Position numbers and translations under genes: made by a program
Shown: in pieces, positions 1 through 6,700 of the stretch
Layout of the letters: each line of letters begins with the position of its first letter
Numbering within the stretch: position 1 is the first letter of the stretch
Origin: Acetobacteraceae bacterium
GTDB taxonomy: Bacteria > Pseudomonadota > Alphaproteobacteria > Acetobacterales > Acetobacteraceae
Direction: 5' to 3'
Assembly: GCA_030039695.1 (NCBI GenBank)
Contig: JASHVB010000534.1
Coordinates: 1-15,023, forward strand
Length of the DNA stretch: 15,023 bases
The notes under the pieces: generated by a model
The model's input: the letters and a program-made list of their open reading frames with translations, nothing else
Databases searched by the model: none
Told to the model about the DNA's origin: nothing

Positions 1-683
1 ATTGCATTAGCGAGGTTGGTCGGCTGGCCACGGCCACCGTTGTAGGCGGCGATGATCGGGCCAAGATTCAGCTGCTGCCATTCCTTCAGGGCGGCATCGT
101 TTGCGTTAGCAAATTTTGTGTTGCCGGGCTCCAGCGCGTCAAGATGGTGGAGTTGCGCAAGCGCCGTCTGGTCCGGCGTGGCGTCGGAAGTATTGTCCAG
201 CAGCATGTTGTACGTACCATGCTGAACCGCTTTCCAGGCTGCGGTCTGCTGCGCTTGGGCATCGGCTTCGACTGTCGGGTCGTGGGTCCGATTAGCATCC
301 AGCACCCCCTGATCGGCCAGATTGGCGTTGGCCATGTCGGTGATGATCGGCTTGATCTGCGAATTGTTGACCCCACTCACCACTTCGGCCGGGGTCCTCT
401 TGGGCAGATCGACTGTCTGGCCGGGAAAGATCCGGTTAAAGCCAAAAACGGGATTATCTAGGTCGGGGTTGATCGCTTCCACGCTGGACAGCGCGTCCTG
501 GTGGCTGCTGGAAATGCCGGTCAAGGTATCGCCCGGCCTCACCGGCACCTCCGGCTGCTTACTGTCTATCTTGGCCCGAGCCATAGCGTCGGCCCACGCT
601 TGCGACGGCGACGTGTCAAAACTGGACGGCTGCGGGGATGAACCAGCCGCGCGAGAGGCAGAATATGGAATCTCCAGCACCAT
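1..683 (-). CDS. LysM-domain protein, N-terminal part (runs off left edge)
   Basis: The minus frame is open from an ATG at 683 to the window edge (227 codons), behind a strong ribosome site, GGAGGAG, about 9 nt upstream. Residues 1-45 are a Ser/Pro/Ala-rich, low-complexity leader without a signal peptide. Residues 48-94 read as a LysM module: it starts VRPGDTLTGIS, has an N-P-D-L pair-of-helices core, and closes with FPGQTVDLP. LysM modules of about 45 residues bind N-acetylglucosamine polymers such as peptidoglycan. After it come about 130 residues rich in Asn, Asp, Gln and Ala with no recognised fold. The C-terminus is outside the window, so a catalytic domain could follow. Lack of a signal peptide suggests a phage-like, secretion-system or cytoplasmic adaptor role rather than ordinary export, but this is inference. 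The LysM call is fairly secure; the overall function is unknown. Confidence 0.8.
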   Translation of the reverse strand, partial: MVLEIPYSASRAAGSSPQPSSFDTSPSQAWADAMARAKIDSKQPEVPVRPGDTLTGISSSHQDALSSVEAINPDLDNPVFGFNRIFPGQTVDLPKRTPAEVVSGVNNSQIKPIITDMANANLADQGVLDANRTHDPTVEADAQAQQTAAWKAVQHGTYNMLLDNTSDATPDQTALAQLHHLDALEPGNTKFANANDAALKEWQQLNLGPIIAAYNGGRGQPTNLANA

Positions 684-1434
684 GATTGACGATCTCCTCC
701 GTTCTAGGCCTGCTCCCAGTTTCGTGGACGGGTGAGTATTTGAGGTCACGGTAGCTGGTCTGGCGGGCGCCCACAGCTTCAAATGAAATCTATCTATGAC
801 GAACTTTTGGTTACACTGGCCAACGCGCGGCGCAAGAGCGAGTTTCCTCCGTCATTAGGGTTTCGGACATCCCAGGCTACAGAACGACAAAGGCAGAATG
901 ATGCAATACGGCAAACCCGTCCTCGGTAGTCCAATCCTGGTCTTGCGTTCGGGGATCGTCACAATCTCATATGATAATCGGGCTATCTGACCTCTCAGCG
1001 TGAGGGTCACTTCGCATCATGACGCGCCGGCGCGAGGCGTGCGATCGGTCGGGCGTGAGGTTGGGCCTCGATCATCCAGCAGTGCCACGCCGCCCGCACT
1101 GAGGATTCCCTGCGTACCGTCTTCGATGCTCGCGAGTGTGGCACCGCCATCAAGCAGCGGGTCGCACTACCCGAGAAGCATAATTTCTGAACCGGCCGTG
1201 CGGAGGGGCACGCTCGGGCCCGCGCGCCGGCCCGCCTCGGCGCAGGGATGCCGCTGCGCACCGCGCGCAAACCGGCACCGCACCCTCGCATGCCTGCGCT
1301 GTGCAGGTCTGTTCATCCGCACCTGCGGGGAGGGCTCCCAACTGGAGGTGCAACCCGCTCCAACAGGAGCAAACGGGTCTACGACACAGCGGTACATGGA
1401 AGGAACCGGAGGGATCAGGCGGCTCGTCAGGTAA
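684..1434. other. Gene-poor stretch, no convincing gene
   Basis: This gap separates the LysM gene (minus) from the 25-bp duplication and integrase remnant (plus). Several frames stay open in the GC-rich half from 1000 on, on both strands, but their products are Arg/Pro/Ser-rich without domain character and look like GC-driven shadows. A minus-strand stretch near 1040-1160 translates to a moderately protein-like segment (LLDGGATLASIEDG, then SAGGVALLDD) that could be a relic, but I cannot place it. A perfect 12-bp palindrome, CGCGCCGGCGCG, lies near 1022-1033. The promoter of the LysM gene should lie within 684-800; I see no clear -35/-10 pair. Confidence 0.4.
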
Positions 1435-1484
1435 CCGGTCAAAGCCTCGGTGCAGAGGTCCGGTCAAAGCGTCGGTGCAGACGT
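1435..1484. repeat. Tandem 25-bp duplication ahead of integrase remnant
   Basis: Two head-to-tail copies of a 25-bp unit occupy 1435-1459 and 1460-1484. Each begins CCGGTCAAAGC and contains TCGGTGCAGA; they differ at only two positions (C/G at unit position 12, G/C at position 23). The pair lies about 95 bp upstream of the first integrase start codon. Short direct repeats next to a tyrosine recombinase could be arm-type binding sites or a duplicated element end. A chance duplication is also possible. Confidence 0.7.
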
Positions 1485-1579
1485 ATAGCAGTGCCGGAAG
1501 CCACGTCACTGTAAACCTTTTCGCTCGGCGTAATCTACGGAACCTTCCGCTCGCCATTGCGGCTACCCGGAGGGAGCCC

Positions 1580-2174
1580 ATGGTTGTGCGATCTGAGGAT
1601 GAGGTCAACTCGTGGCTGACGAGCTACGACGATGATCTGCGCCATGTGGTCGGCGCCACCGCGACCACCAGGATCCGTTACGCGCAGATCGTGCGGCGAT
1701 TTGTTCGCACATGTTGTGATGCCGCCATCGGTTGGGAGGGCTTGTCTGTGGGAACCATAGCGAATTTCGTATGCGACGGCGCTTGCACTAAGCAGGGGCG
1801 CGGTCGGAGTGTACCGTTGACAGCGAGTCGATCGCTTCTTCGCTTTTTGGCCTGCCGGGGGCTCGTGCCAAGTGGACTGGACTACGCAATACCGCGCGCC
1901 CAACTGGCCTGCGGGGCGAGCCTTCCGGGTCGCTGAACGGTTGGCCAACAAAAGGGTGTCGCCGCACATCCTGAGACGTCTGTTGCAATCCGGAGTCGGT
2001 TCCGCTGTGATTGCCCTCTGGCTCGGCCGCGAGAATATCCAGACAACCAGCGTCTACATCACCGCTGATCTCGCATCCAAGCAGCGCGCGCCGCAAAAGT
2101 TGGATTCCGTGCACAGCGCGGTCAACAGGCATCAGCCAAGCGATAAGCTGCTGGCCTTCCCCGCCGGCCTATGA
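1580..2174 (+). pseudogene. Tyrosine recombinase/integrase, internally deleted
   Basis: The 5' part starts at ATG 1580 behind GGAGGGAGCCC and runs 118 codons to a stop at 1934-1936. It matches the N-terminal SAM-like, core-binding domain of site-specific integrases: a TTRIRYAQIVRRFV helix, then GRGRSVPLTASRSLLRFLACRG and IPRAQLACGASLP. Coding resumes in another frame at about 1917 and ends at 2174. There LANKRVSPHILR, LLQSG, VIALWLGRENIQTT and SVYITADL are the C-terminal catalytic boxes, with the nucleophile Tyr in VYITADL kept. The middle of the catalytic domain, including the first catalytic Arg, is missing. The residues normally following HxxR are deleted, and the LGH box reads LGR. The frame change and missing residues make an active enzyme very unlikely. 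It probably once mobilised a transposon or integron-like element. Confidence 0.85.
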
Positions 2175-2201
2175 TTATGCTGAAAGGATTCTAACATGAG
2201 T

Positions 2202-2225
2202 GGCGCTCGCCTGTAGGCGGGCGCC
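2202..2225. terminator. GC-rich hairpin just after integrase remnant
   Basis: Ten-base arms GGCGCTCGCC and GGCGGGCGCC flank a TGTA loop, pairing fully if one T-G wobble is allowed. It sits 28 bp after the integrase stop. No T-run follows, so it is either a weak terminator or a structural relic of an element end. Confidence 0.45.
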
Positions 2226-2458
2226 CGTTCTCCAGATAATCCAGGACTCGGCATACCGTCATGCTGCGCTCTGCATGAGTGACGATCCCTGACCCTCTCT
2301 CACCTTGCCGCAGATGCGGCTCAGTGGGGACCAAGGGGTTTGCCCCTTCTCTCCCCCAAACTGGCTTTCGGCAACGACGCAGACAAAATTGCCATGAAGT
2401 GCGGGTCATTTCGTTTCGTGTTAGTTCCCCGCGCAGCTTGTTCTCCCTTCCAACCCCA
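2226..2458. other. Intergenic stretch with a second hairpin at 2333-2348
   Basis: No gene is supportable here. AAGGGG (2333-2338) and CCCCTT (2343-2348) form a perfect 6-bp stem with a TTTG loop, and an outer GGGA...TCCC pairing can extend it. Hairpins of this GGGG/CCCC type are common between genes in GC-rich alphaproteobacteria. It lies beyond the 3' end of the minus-strand frame that stops at 2459 and could end its transcription. Confidence 0.4.
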
Positions 2459-2977
2459 TCACTCACGCTGCCCCGGGAAGTTGCGCACATGCAACTGCTG
2501 CGCGGCCAAAGAAAAGGTCGGCGATGCCAGGTCGTAGAGACAACGTTCAATGTAGCCCTCTCGCGTCACCGTCGCCGTCAGTCGCGGAGTTCCGGTGTCC
2601 CGACACGAGCCGCCCGTGTCGCCGCCGCCGCGTGGTGCGCCGCCCACGCCGAGGCAGCGTTCTCCCGCCTCCCGCTGTGCGGCAACCAGTCAAGCGCGCG
2701 CCTTGTCTCGCGCGTCACCTGCTCGGCTTGGGCGACAGCCGCGTCGAGTTCCCTGTAGGCGAACCGCTGCCGCTCGGTCAGGGTGAGCGGCGGCAGTGGC
2801 ACCTCCGCCGGCTCGTCGATCAGCGGCAGCCGGCCGCGACAAGGCTGTCGAACAGGCCGATCTCCGTCCTGACCGCAGGGCCGCCGCCCTGCCCAGCGTG
2901 GTGGCGGAGGGGAGCGGCACTTCGGCCAGCAAATCGACCACGGCGGTCACCTGTGGTGTGGGTGCCGAGGTGGTCAA
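2459..2977 (-). pseudogene. Decayed unrecognised gene downstream of arginine decarboxylase
   Basis: Protein-like segments follow one another on the minus strand but in different frames. AVVDLLAEVPLPSATTLGRA comes first (frame entering near TTG 2977), then TEIGLFDSLVAAG. Next is IDEPAEVPLPPLTLTERQRF, followed by a helical stretch (YRELDAAVAQAEQVTRETRR) to about 2580. Last is REGYIERCLYDLASPTF with LAAQQLHVRNFPGQRE, ending at the stop at 2459. Joined, these give roughly 170 residues with at least three frame changes. The AEVPLP motif occurs twice, about 40 residues apart. The gene begins within 20 bp of the argDC stop, so it was probably its operon partner. I do not recognise the family. Either the gene is dead or the sequence has indel errors here. 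Confidence 0.45.
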
Positions 2978-2992
2978 TACCAGATTTGCCCG

Positions 2993-3541
2993 TCAGAAAA
3001 GAAAAACCGCGGCCGCGACGGCACAGGTCCAGTGGTTCGCCACGCCGCACTCGGTCGCAGCCGTAATCGACGTGCTGTCGATGATCAGGTTGCTGTGTTC
3101 GTAGATCTGCTTGCGTTCGTTCCACGCCGCGTCCGGATCGAATTCCAGCCCGAGCGTCGAGGCCAGCATCGTCGCGGCAAGATCCTCGGCCTGCTCGCCG
3201 CTCGACTCGACGGTCTTGCCGTAGCCGTGCAGTTCGGAAATGTAGCCGTACATGGCGGGATCGGCCGGGCGAGCCAGACCGATGCTGGCATAGACATGGC
3301 GTCCGAACTCATGCGTCTCCGCGCGGGCCATGACGCAGAACGTTATATCGCCGGGTTTGAGGTACTCGACCCCCGCTTCGCGGGCGATCAGTTCGCAGCG
3401 CGGTGGCAGAATCGACGACACATAGACCAGGTTCTGCTGCTCAATGTCAGCGTCGCGCAGCGCAAATTCGAAAGCCGTCAGGGCGTGGCGGTGCACGCCG
3501 ATGCCTTTGGTCAGGAACACGCGGGTCGGGCTGGGGAACAT
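2993..3541 (-). CDS. Pyruvoyl-dependent arginine decarboxylase (PvlArgDC)
   Basis: This 182-residue protein matches the whole length of the family that converts L-arginine to agmatine plus CO2, the first step of an agmatine route to polyamines or of acid resistance. The proenzyme cleaves itself between two serines to create an N-terminal pyruvoyl group. The family's site VSSILPP is at residues 41-47, with the predicted cut between Ser42 and Ser43. Other landmarks are FLTKGIGVH near the start, LKPGDITFCVMARAET (61-76), GYISELHGYG (99-108, with the likely catalytic Glu103), EDLAATMLASTLG (119-131) and a WTCAVAAAVFLF end. It looks intact and functional. The ribosome site before ATG 3541 is weak. 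It is flanked on both sides by decayed frames on the same strand, so it may be the survivor of a former operon. No agmatinase or agmatine deiminase is in view. Confidence 0.93.
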   Translation of the reverse strand: MFPSPTRVFLTKGIGVHRHALTAFEFALRDADIEQQNLVYVSSILPPRCELIAREAGVEYLKPGDITFCVMARAETHEFGRHVYASIGLARPADPAMYGYISELHGYGKTVESSGEQAEDLAATMLASTLGLEFDPDAAWNERKQIYEHSNLIIDSTSITAATECGVANHWTCAVAAAVFLF

Positions 3542-3553
3542 GGCGGCGTCCGT

Positions 3554-3889
3554 TCATGATTTCGTGCCGCACCGGAGGGGCACACCGCTGAATATTGGCA
3601 CCCTCAACCGTTTGGCAAGGATTCGCCGCAGAGTCCCGGAAGCCGCTGTGAATTGATAGAGCCGGCGCCGACAATCGCCTCCCATCCCGCGCGCGTCGCG
3701 CACCTGGCCATCAACGACATAGCGCACACCAACACCGGGTTTACCCTCCAGCGGCAGGCATTCGGTCTTCCGATCGAGTCAAGGATTTAGCGGTACGAGT
3801 CGCAAATTAGCAGATTCGTACTCCCTGGCATCATCGGGGACCGCTAGAACGAACTGGCGGTACAGCGACAGCCGCTGCAGGCCCTCAGA
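3554..3889 (-). pseudogene. Unrecognised minus-strand frame with one internal TGA
   Basis: One minus-strand frame is open for about 112 codons apart from a single TGA at 3779-3781. The part before the stop reads LQRLSLYRQFVLAVPDDA and continues through YESANLRLVPLNP. After the stop come KTECLPLEGKPGVGVRYVVD and GQVRDARGMGG. Both pieces have protein-like composition (mixed hydrophobic and charged residues, Leu-Pro-rich turns), unlike the Arg/Pro noise in other frames. It ends just upstream of the argDC start. I cannot name the family. A truncated or nonsense-mutated gene is the simplest reading. Confidence 0.3.
3793..3821. repeat. Inverted repeat, 9-bp arms
   Basis: GTACGAGTC (3793-3801) and GATTCGTAC (3813-3821) are inverted copies with one mismatch (a G-T pair in RNA) around an AT-rich 11-nt centre. 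It falls inside the low-confidence decayed frame. It could be an operator, a recombinase core site or chance. Confidence 0.4.
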
Positions 3890-4358
3890 GGAATGTAGAG
3901 GCGAGCAAGACCATGAACGCCGCCGGCCAGATCAGCATTGGTAGTTCATGGGGCGGAATGAGCCCCATCATCACTCGTACCCCGACAGTTTAGGGATGGC
4001 TGCTGACGTGGTGTCACCCATGGCCGGATCCTCCAGTGTGCGGGACCGGACCAATGAAGTTTGCCCGATCCCACTTTTACCTCCGACGGCCCGTGGACCA
4101 TCGCGGAGCGAGCTCTTAGCATAAAAAAGCATAGGCCTGCACGCGCACTCTATAGACCTCTGAGTTGCTTGCTATAGAGATAACTCATCTCCTGACACGC
4201 CACGGCCGAAGCGAACTAATCCGCCGCGCCGCTTAGCTGATTTACGGGCGACGCTGAGGTGCGGCTTTGTGTGACCGTCCCGCTAATCATTTTCGGCGGC
4301 GATGATTCGGCGGTCGTGTTCAAGGCGATTGCGCCGGCCGACCGCCTGAGCCCCCGCC
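3890..4358. other. Intergenic region with several small dyads
   Basis: No gene is well supported. ATGGGGC (3948-3954) and GCCCCAT (3962-3968) form a perfect 7-bp stem with a 7-nt loop. A 28-codon minus-strand ORF starts at the ATG pair 3966-3971 and ends at a TGA at 3885-3887; its product is hydrophobic (MLIWPAAFMVLLASTFL near the end) but has no good ribosome site. The interlocking repeats at 4148-4187 are listed separately. An A-rich tract, ATAAAAAAGCATA, lies near 4121-4133 just upstream of them and makes a local promoter plausible. Confidence 0.35.
4148..4187 (+). promoter_or_regulatory. Two interlocking inverted repeats (pseudoknot-like or double operator)
   Basis: CTCTATAG (4148-4155) pairs with CTATAGAG (4172-4179), and TGAGTT (4161-4166) pairs with AACTCA (4182-4187). 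The arm order is a-b-a'-b', so the two helices interlock as in an H-type pseudoknot, with connecting loops of 5, 5 and 2 nt. As DNA it would be two overlapping operators. The repeated TATAGA hexamers, 22 bp apart, could also be -10 elements. It lies about 170 bp upstream of the second integrase remnant. The pairing is seen directly; any function is inference. Confidence 0.4.
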
Positions 4359-5219
4359 ATGAAGGACCCGCTCACCCTAGACCAGCCCACACCGCTCCCA
4401 CCTGCCGCCGCCGACCCGGGTCCGAGCCGGACTGCCGCTGGCGGCCCGACGGCCTGCGCCAACGGCCGGCGATCCCGCGGCTATCCGACACTGGTTCGAC
4501 GGGCTGATGGACGAGGACATCCCGGAGGCCGAGCGCAACCTCGCCACCGCGGGGCGCACCGCCGATGGTCTCGGCCGCTGCGCCAAAGCCAACGACACGC
4601 GCTGCGCCTACTGGGCCGCGGTGCGCGTCTGGCGCCTCTGGTGCGAGCACCGCCTCGGGGCGCTCCCCGACAACCCGGCCGAAATCGGCGCCTTCCTCGC
4701 CGAAGTGCGCTATCCGTCGCCGCCGCGCGTCCGCTCGCGGCCAACACAGTCCGGCTCCTCAACGCGGGAATCCCTACCCGCACTCCCTGGGCCGCCTCCC
4801 GTCCCCCAGCGGCGCCGCCGATGTTGGCGAAAAGCTTGCCGGCCTCGCTCGGAAGGCGGTCCAGCGCGGGGAAGGCTCGCGCCCCCAAGCGCGCTGCGCG
4901 CGTCGCGACCTTACGCGAGATCGTGCCGGCGACTGGCTACGATCTCAGAGCCGTGCCCGACGGCGCGCTGCTGCTTCTCGGGGTCGCCTTGGCGTTCGGC
5001 CGTGCCGAGCCGGCCGGCATCCGGGTCGCGCGCCCGCACGAGACCGAACAGAGGCTTCGCGTTTCTCTGTCGGTCTCCAAGGGCGACCGGGCAACGCAGG
5101 GCACCGTCGTAGGGATCCCAAAGGGCAGCAGCGGCCCCTCCCGGGCGCGCGCTGCGGCGATGCCGGCGGCTGCCGGAGTGGCGGCAATCAAGCCGCCGGA
5201 AAATGATCTCTACACATAG
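4359..5219 (+). pseudogene. Second tyrosine recombinase/integrase, frameshifted and truncated
   Basis: The N-terminal core-binding domain is read in one frame around 4470-4715: AGDPAAIRHWFDGL, then CAKANDTRCAYWAAVRVWRL, WCEHRLGALPDNPAEIGAFLAEV. A frame change near 4720-4745 leads into the frame that stops at 5217-5219. There NTVRLLNAGI, APKRAARVATLREIV, DGALLLLGVALAFGRAEPAG and RLRVSLSVSKGDRATQGTVV follow the usual order of a phage-type integrase catalytic domain. Intact relatives have GxLRRSEL at the box that carries the first catalytic Arg; here it reads AFGRAEP, with Gly where the Arg is expected. The frame stops before the HxxR, LGH and Tyr boxes, so the active site is gone. It differs clearly from the integrase remnant at 1580. 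Intact helical gene 5276 starts 56 bp downstream. Confidence 0.8.
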
Positions 5220-5275
5220 CCGCATGATGCTAAGATAAGCCATACCGAAGCACGAGGCCGCCAGAGGGAACGCAC

Positions 5276-6352
5276 ATGCCCGATATCGAGGTGACCAGCG
5301 TCGACCTCGCTCAGGGATTGAAGGTCAAGAACATCGAAGTCCCGTCGATGGTCATAGATGTGGTGCTGAAGAACCCGCCATCCGACCTGCAGAAGGCGCT
5401 CAAGGACGACAAGGTCATCCTCCAGAAGATCGTGATGGCGGCTGTTGACGTGCTAAGCGACGCAAAGAAGGCCTTTCAGGAGGGCGCCAGCAAGCTCGAC
5501 GCCAGCTACGCGAAAGACCCGCCAAGCGACATGAAGGAGGCGGAGGACCGGGTAAAGACCTTCAACAACACGTGCAAGCAGATCTGCGATGCGCAGGGCA
5601 AGGCGGCGGTGCAGGCGGCCGAGGCGCAATGGACGGCCCAGACACGGAAAAATAAAGCGCTCGCGAAATACGATGGGCTGTTCGCCATGCGGGTCGTGCT
5701 CGGCGTCGTGTCGGTGGCGGCGTCGGTCGCGCACACGATCATGACGTTCGGCGCGAGCTCCGCTGTGGCGATCCTCTCGATCGCCAAGACATGCGCCAGC
5801 ATGGTGACGGACATCTACAATCACTGCCGTGACATGGAGAAGGCCGAGACGGACATCATCAACACCGACGCGGCGCTGGCCAAGGACTGGACTGATTCCA
5901 AGAAAACGAGCGGAAAGGTCGGCAAGGAACTGGCCGCGGCGCTTGGTGTCCCGTTCGTCAAGAGCATCGGCGGACTCGAGAAGTTGCTGACGGAATACGA
6001 CGGCAAGAACGCGAAGAAGGACAAGCTCGCCGACCAGCTCTACACGAAGGCCAAGGCGCTGATGAAGAGCATCAAGGATGCCGGCGAGGATGCACCGGCC
6101 GACGTTCAGAAGAAGCTGAAGACGATGGGCACGAAGGCCGACGACCTGCTCGACCAGATTGGCAAGCTCTCCGCCGCGGGCAAGTCGAACGAACTGTTTT
6201 CGGAAACCTATCGGGCGCGGCTCAAGGTCTATCAGGAGATGGAAGGCGCGAAGCTCGGCAAGACCGCAGCGGTAACCGGCATCGCGGTAATCGCCGGGGG
6301 CGCCGCGGCGACGGCCGATACTATTGTGGAGATAGCTAAGGCGCTCGCCTGA
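5276..6352 (+). CDS. Unrecognised helical protein with internal hydrophobic hairpin
   Basis: This intact 358-residue ORF starts at ATG 5276 with GAGGG 7-8 nt upstream. I do not recognise the family. There is no signal peptide. Residues 1-30 are mixed (IEVTSVDL, VPSMVIDVVL). Residues 35-130 are heptad-like, Lys/Asp/Ala-rich helix. Residues 137-178 are strongly hydrophobic in two runs (RVVLGVVSVAASVAHTIM and SAVAILSIAKTCASMV) joined by a short Gly/Ser turn. Residues 180-320 return to charged, probably coiled-coil helix, and 330-348 form a third small apolar run (AAVTGIAVIAGGAAA). Helical bundles with a central hydrophobic hairpin are the architecture of soluble alpha-pore-forming toxins of the ClyA/Hbl/xenorhabdolysin group, so a membrane-inserting effector is possible. 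A plain membrane-associated coiled-coil protein is equally possible. It stands alone, downstream of a dead integrase, as expected for island cargo. Confidence 0.75.
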   Translation: MPDIEVTSVDLAQGLKVKNIEVPSMVIDVVLKNPPSDLQKALKDDKVILQKIVMAAVDVLSDAKKAFQEGASKLDASYAKDPPSDMKEAEDRVKTFNNTCKQICDAQGKAAVQAAEAQWTAQTRKNKALAKYDGLFAMRVVLGVVSVAASVAHTIMTFGASSAVAILSIAKTCASMVTDIYNHCRDMEKAETDIINTDAALAKDWTDSKKTSGKVGKELAAALGVPFVKSIGGLEKLLTEYDGKNAKKDKLADQLYTKAKALMKSIKDAGEDAPADVQKKLKTMGTKADDLLDQIGKLSAAGKSNELFSETYRARLKVYQEMEGAKLGKTAAVTGIAVIAGGAAATADTIVEIAKALA

Positions 6353-6592
6353 AGTCAGCACCAGGACCGTTGCGAGATACGAAGATGTTCTATTTCGTTC
6401 GAGCTTGTGAACAGACGCAGCGCAGGGCATTCCCTCCCGATAATGTGGGACGCTTGGGATGTTTCCGATTTTGCATGGCCACCTCGGTCGCCTTCCAGTA
6501 GTTCAGGGCGTGAGGCCTCGCATTGGTGGCTGAGAGCCAGGAGGATCCCCGTGCGCTGCAAGGTTCGAGTTTCGACCGTATGACGCGACCTA
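6353..6592. other. Intergenic stretch, nothing recognised
   Basis: About 240 bp after the helical-protein gene hold no supportable ORF. A minus-strand open stretch here gives a product without domain character. No obvious terminator with a T-run follows 6352. Confidence 0.4.
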
Positions 6593-6621
6593 TTGTGATG
6601 GCAGCTGGGTTGCCATTACAA
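6593..6621. promoter_or_regulatory. 11-bp dyad upstream of secreted-protein gene
   Basis: TTGTGATGGCA (6593-6603) and TGCCATTACAA (6611-6621) are inverted copies at 10 of 11 positions (the exception is a G-T wobble in RNA), around the 7-nt centre GCTGGGT. It lies 80 bp upstream of the 6701 start. A possible -35-like TTGTGA and -10-like TACAAA, 18 bp apart, fall inside the two arms, so a protein bound to the dyad would cover the promoter. It could instead be a hairpin ending the upstream transcript, although no T-run follows. Confidence 0.45.
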
Positions 6622-6700
6622 ATATAGCTGAGACCCGCACGTCGTCCGGGCTCAGACGCCTATGTCACGCTTTCGTCATCAGCAACGAAAGGACTGCCAA

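Noticed and set aside
3032..3559. 175-codon plus-strand ORF opposite the arginine decarboxylase
   Set aside because: It is the antisense shadow of a confidently identified gene; its product is Arg/Ala/Gly-rich with no domain.
3885..3971. 28-residue hydrophobic minus-strand micro-ORF
   Set aside because: No good ribosome site, length is within chance, and its frame overlaps another relic; mentioned only in the region note.
5453..6430. 325-codon minus-strand ORF opposite the helical protein
   Set aside because: Leu/Arg-rich antisense product of a high-GC third-position gene; the plus-strand ORF has the better start, ribosome site and composition.
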